Program-made: the position numbers and the translations under genes | Notes under the pieces: generated by a model | Seen by the model: only the letters and a program-made list of their open reading frames with translations | What the model was told of the DNA's origin: nothing | The model's database searches: none | Shown: piece by piece, positions 26,187-33,898 of the stretch | Position numbering within the stretch: position 1 is the stretch's first letter | Layout of the letters: each line of letters opens with the position of its first letter | Assembly: GCA_045616685.1 (NCBI GenBank) | Contig: JAZLHF010000018.1 | Span: 1 to 47,161, forward strand | DNA: 47,161 nt | Source: UBA1764 sp045616685 | GTDB taxonomy: Bacteria > Bacillota > Clostridia > Peptostreptococcales > Anaerovoracaceae | Direction: 5' to 3'

Positions 26187-27038
26187 TTATTTCAAATCTC
26201 TATGAATAAGGACGACATTTTTGCCCATAGCTTTAAATTGATTTGCTAGTTCTGTTGCAATGGCCACGCTGCGATGCTGGCCACCCGTGCATCCAATTCC
26301 AATAACAAGGTGATATTTCCCCTCATGAACATAACAAGGAATAATATCAGACACTATACCAGTAATTCTTGCAATAAAATCCCTTGCTTCAATTGACTTA
26401 AGAACATAATCTCGAACTTTTTTGTTCTTTCCTGTCAGTTTTTTAAGGCTTGAAACGTAGAAAGGATTAGGGAGGAATCTCGCATCCAAAATCCAGTCAG
26501 CTTCAGCAAGGACCCCATTCTTATATCCAAAAGATTCAACAGTAATTGTGAAACTCTCTTTTGCAATTCCTGGTGCGAGAAGTTCCTCGATTTCCTCATT
26601 AAGATTCGCACTTTTCAAAGTAGAAGTGTCGATTACAAAATCAGCCTTTGTTCTTAACGCCTCAAGAAGCTTTCTTTCTTTTGCAATATCATCAGCTAAA
26701 GATCCACCTGTTGAGAGAGGATGATTACGGCGCGTTTCGTTATAACGCTTTATCAAAACAGCATCACTTGCTTCAAAATACATAATCTTGTAGTTAATGC
26801 CCTGCCTCTTAAGTTCTGCAAGTTTGTCCTTAAGGTCATTAAAGAACTCTTTGCTTCTAATATCTACAACAAACGCAGCTCTGCCTATTTCTGCTCGGCC
26901 ATCCTCAACAAGTCTAACAAAATCACCAATCAAAGCGGGCGGCATATTATCTACACAATAATAGCCCATATCTTCCATGCAATGTACTGCTTGTGATTTT
27001 CCAGCTCCGGATAATCCGGTAACAATAATCAAATCCAT
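26187..27038 (-). CDS. rapZ: RapZ/YvcJ family nucleotide-binding protein
   Basis: At 283 residues it has a P-loop (TGLSGAGKSQ, residues ~6-14) in the N-terminal kinase-like domain and the C-terminal motif GIGCTGGQHRSVA. E. coli RapZ is an RNA adaptor that senses glucosamine 6-phosphate precursors; the Bacillus homologue YvcJ is a GTPase linked to cell-wall metabolism. The start overlaps the PHP gene by 10 nt. It is in the murB-PHP-rapZ-whiA cluster. Confidence 0.95.
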   Translation of the reverse strand: MDLIIVTGLSGAGKSQAVHCMEDMGYYCVDNMPPALIGDFVRLVEDGRAEIGRAAFVVDIRSKEFFNDLKDKLAELKRQGINYKIMYFEASDAVLIKRYNETRRNHPLSTGGSLADDIAKERKLLEALRTKADFVIDTSTLKSANLNEEIEELLAPGIAKESFTITVESFGYKNGVLAEADWILDARFLPNPFYVSSLKKLTGKNKKVRDYVLKSIEARDFIARITGIVSDIIPCYVHEGKYHLVIGIGCTGGQHRSVAIATELANQFKAMGKNVVLIHRDLK

Positions 27039-27751
27039 AAATTTATTATCCTCTCCAAAGGCAGGCCAATCTGGACTGCCCTACATAAAGCCGTATCGAA
27101 TGTCCCAACATCATTAGGAGTATGAGCATCGCTACTAATTACAAAGTAAACATTAAACTGAGCAGCGATTTCTAGGTCTGCCATAGACAGTCCATCATGA
27201 TGGTTGTTTATTTCCATCAAAGTCCCTGTTTCAGCGCATGCTTTTGATATTTCTTTTATATCAACATCAATCTTGTCACCAGGATGAGTTAATAACTTTA
27301 TATCATTCTCATGAAGAGCTCGAACTATAACATCGGTGTTGTAATTTTTATCAGAAAAAACTCTAAATTTACTTCCGAGGCACATCTTAAATCCTTTAAG
27401 AGGTTCATCTCCAAAAGCTCCAAAATGATAGCCTGCAATAATATAGTCAAACAGTTTTTTTTCTTCATCATCTATATCAAGCTTCCCAGATGGACTAACA
27501 ATATTAGCCTCAACCGATAGTTTCACCTCAAGCAAAGGGAAAAGCCTCTGCGCTTCATTCACTTCGGCGCGCATATTAGTAACATCAGCCATCTTTATCC
27601 CGTAGAACATGTGACCCGGACCGTGATCGGCAATGCCAAGCATGTGAAGGCCCTTAGCTTTCGCTACTGCGGCATTATCTAAAACACTTCCTCTTCCGTG
27701 AGAATATTTGGTATGCGTATGTAAATCGTATTTCAGTTTATAATCCGACAA
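27029..27751 (-). CDS. PHP-domain phosphoesterase, YcdX-like
   Basis: Metal-dependent phosphatase of about 240 residues. Metal ligands are visible in DLHTHTKYSHG, GIADHGPGH, VEANIV and SSDAHTP, which is the complete PHP set. The preferred start is TTG at 27751, because a GGAGG lies 6 nt before it inside the end of murB. A TTG six codons upstream has no such site. Its substrate is unknown; histidinol phosphate is unlikely as no his genes are nearby. Its conserved place between murB and rapZ suggests an envelope or nucleotide-sugar role. Confidence 0.88.
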   Translation of the reverse strand: MSDYKLKYDLHTHTKYSHGRGSVLDNAAVAKAKGLHMLGIADHGPGHMFYGIKMADVTNMRAEVNEAQRLFPLLEVKLSVEANIVSPSGKLDIDDEEKKLFDYIIAGYHFGAFGDEPLKGFKMCLGSKFRVFSDKNYNTDVIVRALHENDIKLLTHPGDKIDVDIKEISKACAETGTLMEINNHHDGLSMADLEIAAQFNVYFVISSDAHTPNDVGTFDTALCRAVQIGLPLERIINLWI

Positions 27752-28547
27752 TTTGAACCTCCGGCTCAAGTTTTACGCCAAACTTGTTTAGCACAGTTTC
27801 TTGAACAACTTTCATAAGGTCAATTATATCTTCGGGACTTGCATTGTTTTTATTGATAATAAAGCCTGCGTGCAGGTCTGAAACCTGAGCCCCACCAATC
27901 TGAAGTCCTTTAAGCCCCGCATCCTCTATAAGTCTGCTAGCGAAATATCCTTCAGGTCTTTTAAAGAAGCTACCTGCCGATGGATACTGAAGAGGCTGTT
28001 TTGAGGTTCTTTGCAAAGCAAGTTCTGTAATTCTCTTTTCAATTTCAGCCGGATTATCCTGATATAGTTCAAAATCCGCAGATAGAATAATCTCGTTATT
28101 TTCCATGAAGATGCTATGGCGGTAAGCAAATTCACATTCTTCAGCCTTTCTTACGTGAATCTTCCCTTCAACATCAATTGAAGTAACTGATTTGAGCACT
28201 GTAGCAATTTCACCGCCGTAAGCACCAGCATTCATATAGATTGCGCCGCCTAAAGATCCTGGAATCCCAGATGCAAATTCGAGGCCTGCGAGGCCTCTTT
28301 TAGCAGCGTCCTTTGCAATTTTCGAAATACTTTCAGATTGCAGTCTAATTACCACACCATGATAGTCCTTAGCAAATAGTACATTAGTGCCATTGCCAAG
28401 CATCATATATGGTAAATTCTCTTTTTCTGCAAACTTAATAGCTTCTATAATTTCGCTTTCGCTTTCAGGCATCAAAAGAAAATCTGCATTTTTCCCTGTT
28501 TTAAAACTCGTATAATCTGCCATGCAGCAGTTCTTTATTACTTTCAT
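27738..28547 (-). CDS. murB: UDP-N-acetylenolpyruvoylglucosamine reductase, shortened
   Basis: FAD enzyme completing UDP-MurNAc synthesis. Type II features are visible: YTSFKTGKNADF at the N-terminus, GNGTNVLF for FAD, GLEFASGIPGSLGGAIYMNAGAYGGE and the catalytic-serine stretch PSAGSFFKRP. At 269 residues it is about 30 shorter than usual. Part of the gap is internal: GVVIRLQSE runs directly into SISKIAKDAAKRGL, where relatives have some 16-20 more residues including a glycine turn of the FAD domain. The start overlaps the Fic-like gene by ATGA. Confidence 0.92.
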   Translation of the reverse strand: MKVIKNCCMADYTSFKTGKNADFLLMPESESEIIEAIKFAEKENLPYMMLGNGTNVLFAKDYHGVVIRLQSESISKIAKDAAKRGLAGLEFASGIPGSLGGAIYMNAGAYGGEIATVLKSVTSIDVEGKIHVRKAEECEFAYRHSIFMENNEIILSADFELYQDNPAEIEKRITELALQRTSKQPLQYPSAGSFFKRPEGYFASRLIEDAGLKGLQIGGAQVSDLHAGFIINKNNASPEDIIDLMKVVQETVLNKFGVKLEPEVQIVGL

Positions 28548-29257
28548 TGCATTTCCTTAGATTCGTGACCAAATACTAATACTGAATCAAGCCTGTTAAT
28601 TAAAGACCTTTCGAGCATCTCTGCAAGGTCTCTCGCCCCTTCGTTTAAATATTTTGCAACCAAGTCATTGTACTCAAAACTATCAACTGTCAAACTTGGA
28701 AGAGGAATACTATCAGCCATAAGTTCATAATAAAATGCTATACAAGCCATGACCTCAGTATCGGTGTTGTAAGGGAAAATTGCCAAGATTCCTTCATGGA
28801 CCCGTATTGCCCTTTCAACAGGATCAATCATCTTGTTAATTTCCTTAAACAAACTGTTTAAGCTCTGGCTGATTTCATTAAAATGTGGAGCAATGTAGTT
28901 CCACTTGTAAATCACTGGGTTATCTCTTCGGTAATCCGCACCATCAAAAAGCATTTCATAGTATTTTTGGAATAAGAACTCATTCATTGACTCCATCATT
29001 CCAATTCTAGCCTGCATGTCTTTAATAACATCGATAAAGCTATGGACGAAATTGTAAATCTCGACAGGCAAATCTTCCATAATTTTACCTTCAACGACAT
29101 CAACCAACTCTTTCTTATCCATTTCAATGCCCTTGACTCTTAGACAAGAATATTCAGCCATCCAAATATTGCTGTCCCTAACCCAAGCTTTAAAATCTTT
29201 GTTGTCGAATTTGCTAAGCTTATATTCCTTCAGTTTTTTGTTTAACACTTCATTCAT
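28544..29257 (-). CDS. Degenerate Fic-fold protein (pseudo-AMPylase candidate)
   Basis: 237 residues. The overall pattern follows Fic proteins. CLRVKG (38-43) sits where the inhibitory SxxxEG motif would be. GADYRRDNPVIY (106-117) matches the PGxYRxxxVxI strand. VERAIRVHEGILAIFPYN leads into the Fic-loop position, and LVAKYLNEGARDLAEMLERSL matches the terminal helices. The catalytic HPFxxGNGRxxR is replaced by FPYNTDTEVMA (161-171), with His to Phe and no GNGR. The inhibitory Glu is Lys. So it is probably non-catalytic. It overlaps both the GH25 gene and murB by ATGA. The assignment is by eye; another helical fold remains possible. Confidence 0.6.
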   Translation of the reverse strand: MNEVLNKKLKEYKLSKFDNKDFKAWVRDSNIWMAEYSCLRVKGIEMDKKELVDVVEGKIMEDLPVEIYNFVHSFIDVIKDMQARIGMMESMNEFLFQKYYEMLFDGADYRRDNPVIYKWNYIAPHFNEISQSLNSLFKEINKMIDPVERAIRVHEGILAIFPYNTDTEVMACIAFYYELMADSIPLPSLTVDSFEYNDLVAKYLNEGARDLAEMLERSLINRLDSVLVFGHESKEMQ

Positions 29258-30207
29258 TGCTCTGCGTAATTTTTAAAACAAATATTTAAATCGATATCCC
29301 CATCTACGCCATCGACAACTCCGGAGCTTGTATACTGCCACATTTGAAATTCATATGGAAAGAATGGTCTATTAAAATACTGGGCAAACCACTTATCATA
29401 GTCTGTTAGTTTTGAAAGATCCATTTCATCCATATACCAACGAATTGCCGAATAAAGCATCGGGGTATATCCAGCGTTCTTTATTCTTTCACAAAATGCG
29501 ATTATAATTTCTGTCCGTTCATCTTTGGTAAGAAGAGCTGTGCGAGCCTCTAAACTTGCAGCATCTTCAAGGTCCATAGCAACAGGCCAAGTAAATTCAA
29601 CTCCAGCGTTGTGCATAAGAGATACCACATAATCTGCCTCTGCCTCTGCCTCTACAGTATTAATTGCCTGGGTCACAAAATAAGCACCAAGTTTAAGTCC
29701 AGCGGCACTTGCATCTTGCGCATACTTAATAAACTTTTCATCTTCAACAAGTCCACCTTTGGAATATCCTCTATATCCAACGCGAAGCATCACAAAATCA
29801 ACCCCGGATGCTTTAACAGCATCCCAGTCTGTTACTTTATTGTAAGTCGAAACATCAATACCTTTAATTGACTTAAGCTCGCCATCTTCATAATATTCCC
29901 ATTCAGTATTTGCAATTGGGCCAGCATGTCTTAGGTTGTCCCAATTATAATCTGACATTGGAAGGCTTTTATCAACATCAGCATAAGTCCATGTTCCAAG
30001 CTTGGTTTTATAAATAATTTTATCAGTAAAGAAGCGTTGAGCAAATTCCCACATTCCGACACTGTCATCCATCCATTCAAAAAGTGTTGATTCGCTTAAC
30101 GTAATCTGCTGTCCATCTGGCTTTGCCTGAATATTGCCTTTTTTAGCGCAAGCTGAAAGGCTCAAAATCATTGTCAGAGCTAAAATTATGCATAACAATT
30201 TCTTCAT
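29254..30207 (-). CDS. GH25-type lysozyme lipoprotein
   Basis: Muramidase of about 317 residues, exported and lipid-anchored. The N-terminus MKKLLCIILALTMILSLSAC is a lipoprotein signal with lipobox LSAC. About 80 residues of unassigned sequence follow, then the GH25 barrel from KGIDVSTYNKVTDWDAVK through VMLRVGYRGYS and the acidic pair in AMDLEDA to DIDLNICF. The start ATG at 30207 is chosen for the signal peptide. An upstream in-frame ATG would begin inside the preceding terminator. An extended -10 lies 6 nt before the ATG, so the mRNA may be leaderless. First gene of the murB-rapZ-whiA operon. Confidence 0.9.
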   Translation of the reverse strand: MKKLLCIILALTMILSLSACAKKGNIQAKPDGQQITLSESTLFEWMDDSVGMWEFAQRFFTDKIIYKTKLGTWTYADVDKSLPMSDYNWDNLRHAGPIANTEWEYYEDGELKSIKGIDVSTYNKVTDWDAVKASGVDFVMLRVGYRGYSKGGLVEDEKFIKYAQDASAAGLKLGAYFVTQAINTVEAEAEADYVVSLMHNAGVEFTWPVAMDLEDAASLEARTALLTKDERTEIIIAFCERIKNAGYTPMLYSAIRWYMDEMDLSKLTDYDKWFAQYFNRPFFPYEFQMWQYTSSGVVDGVDGDIDLNICFKNYAEQ

Positions 30208-30213
30208 ATTAAA

Positions 30214-30222
30214 ATTATACCA
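30214..30222 (-). promoter_or_regulatory. Extended -10 promoter abutting the GH25 start codon
   Basis: Minus strand TGG-TATAAT with only 6 nt before ATG 30207, so the expected transcription start falls on or next to the A of the ATG. No Shine-Dalgarno site is present. Confidence 0.6.
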
Positions 30223-30260
30223 TAATCCAACGCAAAAAAGAAACACCCGGACGCGATGAA

Positions 30261-30286
30261 AAAGCACCTCGTTATTGAGGTGCTTT
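30261..30286 (-). terminator. Terminator of the SPFH-RHH-ABC operon
   Basis: Perfect 10-bp stem AAAGCACCTC / GAGGTGCTTT with a 6-nt loop, 14 nt after the permease stop, followed on the minus strand by a T run. Confidence 0.9.
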
Positions 30287-30299
30287 AATCAAAATTTAA

Positions 30300-31865
30300 C
30301 TAAATTGCTTCATAAATTCTTACTCCGCCCTTTCGAATCCAATCGCCTAAAAATCTAGATGTCAGAGCCAAAACAATTAAGCAAATGTCAATAAAGATTG
30401 CATACCCAATCTTATTCCTAAGAAGCAAGAACACTCCAAATATTGCAGCTGATATTATCCAAGATCCGAATATAGCGATTACAGGTGCAAAACTCTTCTT
30501 GATTGGGACGGTTTCATTTACCCAATCAAGATTGGGCATCTTAAGGTTAAGTATTAATCCAATCTGTGCCTGTACAATAATAGCAATATATACAGACAGC
30601 GCCATAATCAGCATTACTGAAGTGTCAACCTTTAATGCAATTGATGACAAAACGAGCATGATTAAAGCGGGTGGAACTGTCAACAGCTTATGAAGTTTAA
30701 GTTTAGCCTCAAGAATTTCATAAGTATTGATTGGAAGACTTCTAGTAATCCAAAATGACGGCCCTTCAAGCGAGACTGACGGAACAGTAAGTGTATTCAT
30801 TCCCGCAACTAACATTGCAAGGCACATAACGCCAACTTCTATTACTCCCGCCGGGACCAATTCAAGAAATGAACCCATGTCCGAAGCTTTAACTAAAAGT
30901 AAGACTCCGGCAAGAGGCATTAAGATAATACCAAGGCCACAGTTTAGCATGTATGCTGCGCTGTTTTTAAAGCGTTTGAACTCTTTTCTAAGAAGAACTT
31001 TCTTAATATTATTTGTAGCCTGTAGTGCGTGTTGCTTATAAACAACTTTCTTTCCTGCAACTTTCTTAGTAATAATACCAATGAAGCTCTTTGAAAGGAT
31101 ATAACATGTAATTGCAAATGCGACTGCTGTTAAAACAACTAGAATGATTAATGGAATAATCTTCCCCGTTGCTGCATCTCCAATTATATGTAAGCCAAAT
31201 TGAAATCTATCTAAATTCGTAACTACTGAATCAAGAATCTTTTGTATATTGAAATAAAAAACATAATATCCGCCAATCAAAAGAAGTGACACGACAACTG
31301 TTGCGATATTCTTATTCTTCGTTCTTACCGCAATAAGACCAATAATCCAACCCATTATGCAAGAAATGATAGTCGCAATAAATGCGAGCATAAACATTAC
31401 TACAATAGGTGCAATTACGTTCATTATCGTTGTACCGCATAAGAGCCAATAATAAACCATGGCCGGTAAATACACTACAGCTTCAAACATTAATGCCAGT
31501 AAAAAAATTGTAATCATTCTTACAATAAGAAGATATGCAGGTGGAATTGGCATTGATAAAAGCAGTTCATTATCCTTAGCGTTATAAATGCTTGTATAGG
31601 CAGTAAACGCACTGCCAACTACGGCCAAAGCCAACGCAACAATAGTCATAAGGGTATAGAACAGCCAGTTCTGACCTATTGCAACAATTGGCTCGGCAAT
31701 AGCGGCACTCATTCCAAAGAAAGCAAAGCATAAAGACACAAAGCAAATTGCGTAAAGCACTATAAAGCCAACCTTACCAATTTTCTTGCTGCCCGAGCCC
31801 TTTCTTCCGCTTGTTACGCCAACAAAGAATTCTCTAAATTGTTTCTTAAGAAGAGCTTTAAACAT
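30300..31865 (-). CDS. ABC transporter permease, putative exporter
   Basis: Membrane protein of 521 residues with roughly twelve hydrophobic segments in two blocks separated by a basic loop near residues 265-300, as in large ABC-2-type exporter permeases. The N-terminus is cytoplasmic and basic (LLKKQFREFF). It follows the ATPase gene by one base. The substrate is not evident; the operon partners are an SPFH membrane protein and a ribbon-helix-helix protein. No close named family was recognised. Confidence 0.85.
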   Translation of the reverse strand: MFKALLKKQFREFFVGVTSGRKGSGSKKIGKVGFIVLYAICFVSLCFAFFGMSAAIAEPIVAIGQNWLFYTLMTIVALALAVVGSAFTAYTSIYNAKDNELLLSMPIPPAYLLIVRMITIFLLALMFEAVVYLPAMVYYWLLCGTTIMNVIAPIVVMFMLAFIATIISCIMGWIIGLIAVRTKNKNIATVVVSLLLIGGYYVFYFNIQKILDSVVTNLDRFQFGLHIIGDAATGKIIPLIILVVLTAVAFAITCYILSKSFIGIITKKVAGKKVVYKQHALQATNNIKKVLLRKEFKRFKNSAAYMLNCGLGIILMPLAGVLLLVKASDMGSFLELVPAGVIEVGVMCLAMLVAGMNTLTVPSVSLEGPSFWITRSLPINTYEILEAKLKLHKLLTVPPALIMLVLSSIALKVDTSVMLIMALSVYIAIIVQAQIGLILNLKMPNLDWVNETVPIKKSFAPVIAIFGSWIISAAIFGVFLLLRNKIGYAIFIDICLIVLALTSRFLGDWIRKGGVRIYEAI

Positions 31866-31866
31866 A

Positions 31867-32571
31867 TTACTCCTCCAATTCCAAAAATACTTCTTCGAGG
31901 CTTTCGTCGCCTTTTACTTCTTCCATGGTGCCAGACTTAATAAGCTTTCCCTCTTTAATGATTGCAACTTTATCGCACAGTTTCTCAGCGACATCAAGGA
32001 CATGAGTCGAGAAGAAAATAGCCCCACCCTCATCGCAGTGATGTCTCATTATTTCTTTAAGAAGGAAACTTGCCTTTGGATCAAGTCCAACAAACGGCTC
32101 GTCCATTAAAATAAGCTTTGGTTCATGAATTAATGCAGAAATTATTGCAAGTTTTTGCTTCATACCGTGTGAATAATTAGCAATTGGCTGCGCCAAATCT
32201 TCTAAAATCCCAAAACTTTCTGCATAGTTGCTAATTGTTGCCGTCCTTGTTTCAGAGCTGATTCCAAAAATATCTGCAATAAAATTAAGATATTCTATGC
32301 CTGTCATGAAGTTATACAAATCTGGGTTGTCAGGTATATATGCAATATCCTGCTTACATTCTATAGGATTATCTTTAACAGATTTGCCGTTAATGTAAAT
32401 TTCTCCTTCTTCAAATTGAAGGATGCCTGCAACGCTCTTTAAGGTTGTAGTTTTACCCGCCCCGTTATGTCCGATGAAACCATAGATTTCACCAGGCTGG
32501 ATATGAAGGGTAAGATTGTCTACAGCCCTATGATCCCCATAAATTTTACTTAAGTTCTCGATTCTTAACAT
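31867..32571 (-). CDS. ABC transporter ATP-binding protein
   Basis: At 234 residues it has Walker A GHNGAGKTT (~35-43), a Q-loop, the degenerate signature YSHGMKQKLAI, Walker B LILMDEPFVGLDP and the switch histidine in FSTHVLD. It is of the drug/Na/antibiotic exporter (CcmA/NatA-like) type. It starts 12 nt after the RHH gene and is coupled to the permease gene by TAATATG. Confidence 0.95.
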   Translation of the reverse strand: MLRIENLSKIYGDHRAVDNLTLHIQPGEIYGFIGHNGAGKTTTLKSVAGILQFEEGEIYINGKSVKDNPIECKQDIAYIPDNPDLYNFMTGIEYLNFIADIFGISSETRTATISNYAESFGILEDLAQPIANYSHGMKQKLAIISALIHEPKLILMDEPFVGLDPKASFLLKEIMRHHCDEGGAIFFSTHVLDVAEKLCDKVAIIKEGKLIKSGTMEEVKGDESLEEVFLELEE

Positions 32572-32582
32572 ATTAATCCCCT

Positions 32583-32783
32583 TTACTTAATATCTAATTC
32601 AATTGCCTCATCAATCGCATCAGAAACATACTTGCCATTTTTTTTGCGCTGTTTTACGCATTCTGTTAGCAAATATTCTATTTGGCCGTTTACAGAACGA
32701 AAATCATCTTCTGCCCATGCAGCTATATCGCTATAAAGTTTTGACGACAAACGCAGTGGTAACTGCTTTTTTTCTTCAGCCAT
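32583..32783 (-). CDS. Small ribbon-helix-helix (Arc-like) protein
   Basis: 66 residues. KQLPLRLSSKLYSDIAAWAEDDFRSVNGQIEYLLTECV has the strand-helix-helix spacing of Arc/MetJ-type DNA-binding proteins: an alternating strand (LPLRLS) then two amphipathic helices with the conserved SVNGQIEYLL. It lies 3 nt after the SPFH gene. No toxin gene is adjacent, so it is more likely a regulator than an antitoxin. It is a candidate to bind the palindrome at 33827-33855. Confidence 0.85.
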   Translation of the reverse strand: MAEEKKQLPLRLSSKLYSDIAAWAEDDFRSVNGQIEYLLTECVKQRKKNGKYVSDAIDEAIELDIK

Positions 32784-32786
32784 AAT

Positions 32787-33809
32787 TTAGTATAAACTTC
32801 CTGAATTAACAATAGGTTGAGCATCCTTGCTGCCACAAAGAACCACAAGAAGATTTGAAACCATAGCAGCTTTACGTTCTTCATCAAGTTCTACGGTATT
32901 ATTTTCTTTTAATCTATCTAAGGCCATCTCTACCATTCCTACAGCTCCATCAACGATCATCTTTCTAGCATCGATGATTGCAGAAGCCTGCTGTCTTTGA
33001 AGCATTACAGCTGCAATTTCTAAAGCATATGCAAGGTAAGTAATCTTTGCATCAACAATTTCGATTCCGGCAGATTCAACCTTCTTTTGAATTTCTTCTT
33101 TAATTCTATTTGCAACAAGTTCTGATGATCCACGAAGAGATCCTTCATCAGCAATTCCATCTCCTGTTGTGTCAACATTTGGGGCGATGTCATAAGGATA
33201 AATTCTTACGACATCTCTTAAAGCACTGTCACATTGAAGTGAAAGATATTCTTTATAGTTATCAACTGCAAATACCGCTTTTGCAGTATCAATCACTTTC
33301 CACATTACAGCAATACTAATTTCAACAGGATTCCCTAAACAGTCATTAATTTTCTGACGACTATTTGAAAGAGTCATTACCTTTAAAGAAATGTGTTTTC
33401 TTACTGGAATAGAAATATTTGTTGATGGACCATTTTTAACCTCAACTTTTTCTACAGTGCTTACATCACCACTTTGGCTCAACTTTGTTTGAGCCGCAGG
33501 GTTGATAGCTACGCAGAATGGATTTACCGCGTAAAAACCCTCTTCTTTTAATGTGCCATAGTATTTACCAAACAAAGTTAATACTAAAGCTTCCTGCGGT
33601 TTAACAACTCTCAGCCCTAAAAGAAGCACCCAACCAAATACTAACCAAAGCATGAGTACTGTAATCGCAATATTTCTTACAGGGCGGAAAAACATCCATC
33701 CATTGCCCAAAACGAAACACAATGCAAAGAACGCAACAATATATAGAATAATTACGCCAATAAGAACAGACATTCCGTTCTTCTTTGTTGATAACACTTT
33801 TTCAGACAT
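32787..33809 (-). CDS. SPFH/Band-7 domain membrane protein
   Basis: 340 residues: two N-terminal transmembrane segments (~14-36 and ~46-65), then a Band-7 domain starting at GLRVVKPQEALVLTLFGKYYGTL and running through IVDAKITYLAYA, and a helical tail with LQRQQASAIIDARK. Such proteins form scaffolds on bacterial membranes. It is first in an operon with the RHH protein and an ABC exporter. An AGGTATT-type ribosome site is present. Function of the set is unknown; an envelope-stress role is inferred only. Confidence 0.88.
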   Translation of the reverse strand: MSEKVLSTKKNGMSVLIGVIILYIVAFFALCFVLGNGWMFFRPVRNIAITVLMLWLVFGWVLLLGLRVVKPQEALVLTLFGKYYGTLKEEGFYAVNPFCVAINPAAQTKLSQSGDVSTVEKVEVKNGPSTNISIPVRKHISLKVMTLSNSRQKINDCLGNPVEISIAVMWKVIDTAKAVFAVDNYKEYLSLQCDSALRDVVRIYPYDIAPNVDTTGDGIADEGSLRGSSELVANRIKEEIQKKVESAGIEIVDAKITYLAYALEIAAVMLQRQQASAIIDARKMIVDGAVGMVEMALDRLKENNTVELDEERKAAMVSNLLVVLCGSKDAQPIVNSGSLY

Positions 33810-33826
33810 AAAAAAATACCTCCGTT

Positions 33827-33855
33827 GATTATGATATCATAATGATATCATAATC
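33827..33855. promoter_or_regulatory. 29-nt perfect palindrome, tandem ATGATATCAT operator
   Basis: Odd-centred palindrome made of two identical 10-bp palindromes (33831-33840 and 33842-33851), one base apart, so their centres are 11 bp apart, about one helical turn. It covers the -10 and start region of the SPFH operon. This layout suits two repressor dimers binding side by side. Confidence 0.75.
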
Positions 33856-33870
33856 AAATCAGGTATTCAA
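33842..33870 (-). promoter_or_regulatory. SPFH operon promoter
   Basis: Minus strand TTGAAT (33865-33870), 17-nt spacer, TATCAT (33842-33847). The -10 lies within the right copy of the tandem palindrome. Confidence 0.65.
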
Positions 33871-33898
33871 TACAAATTATTATAAAGTTTAGTTTTTG

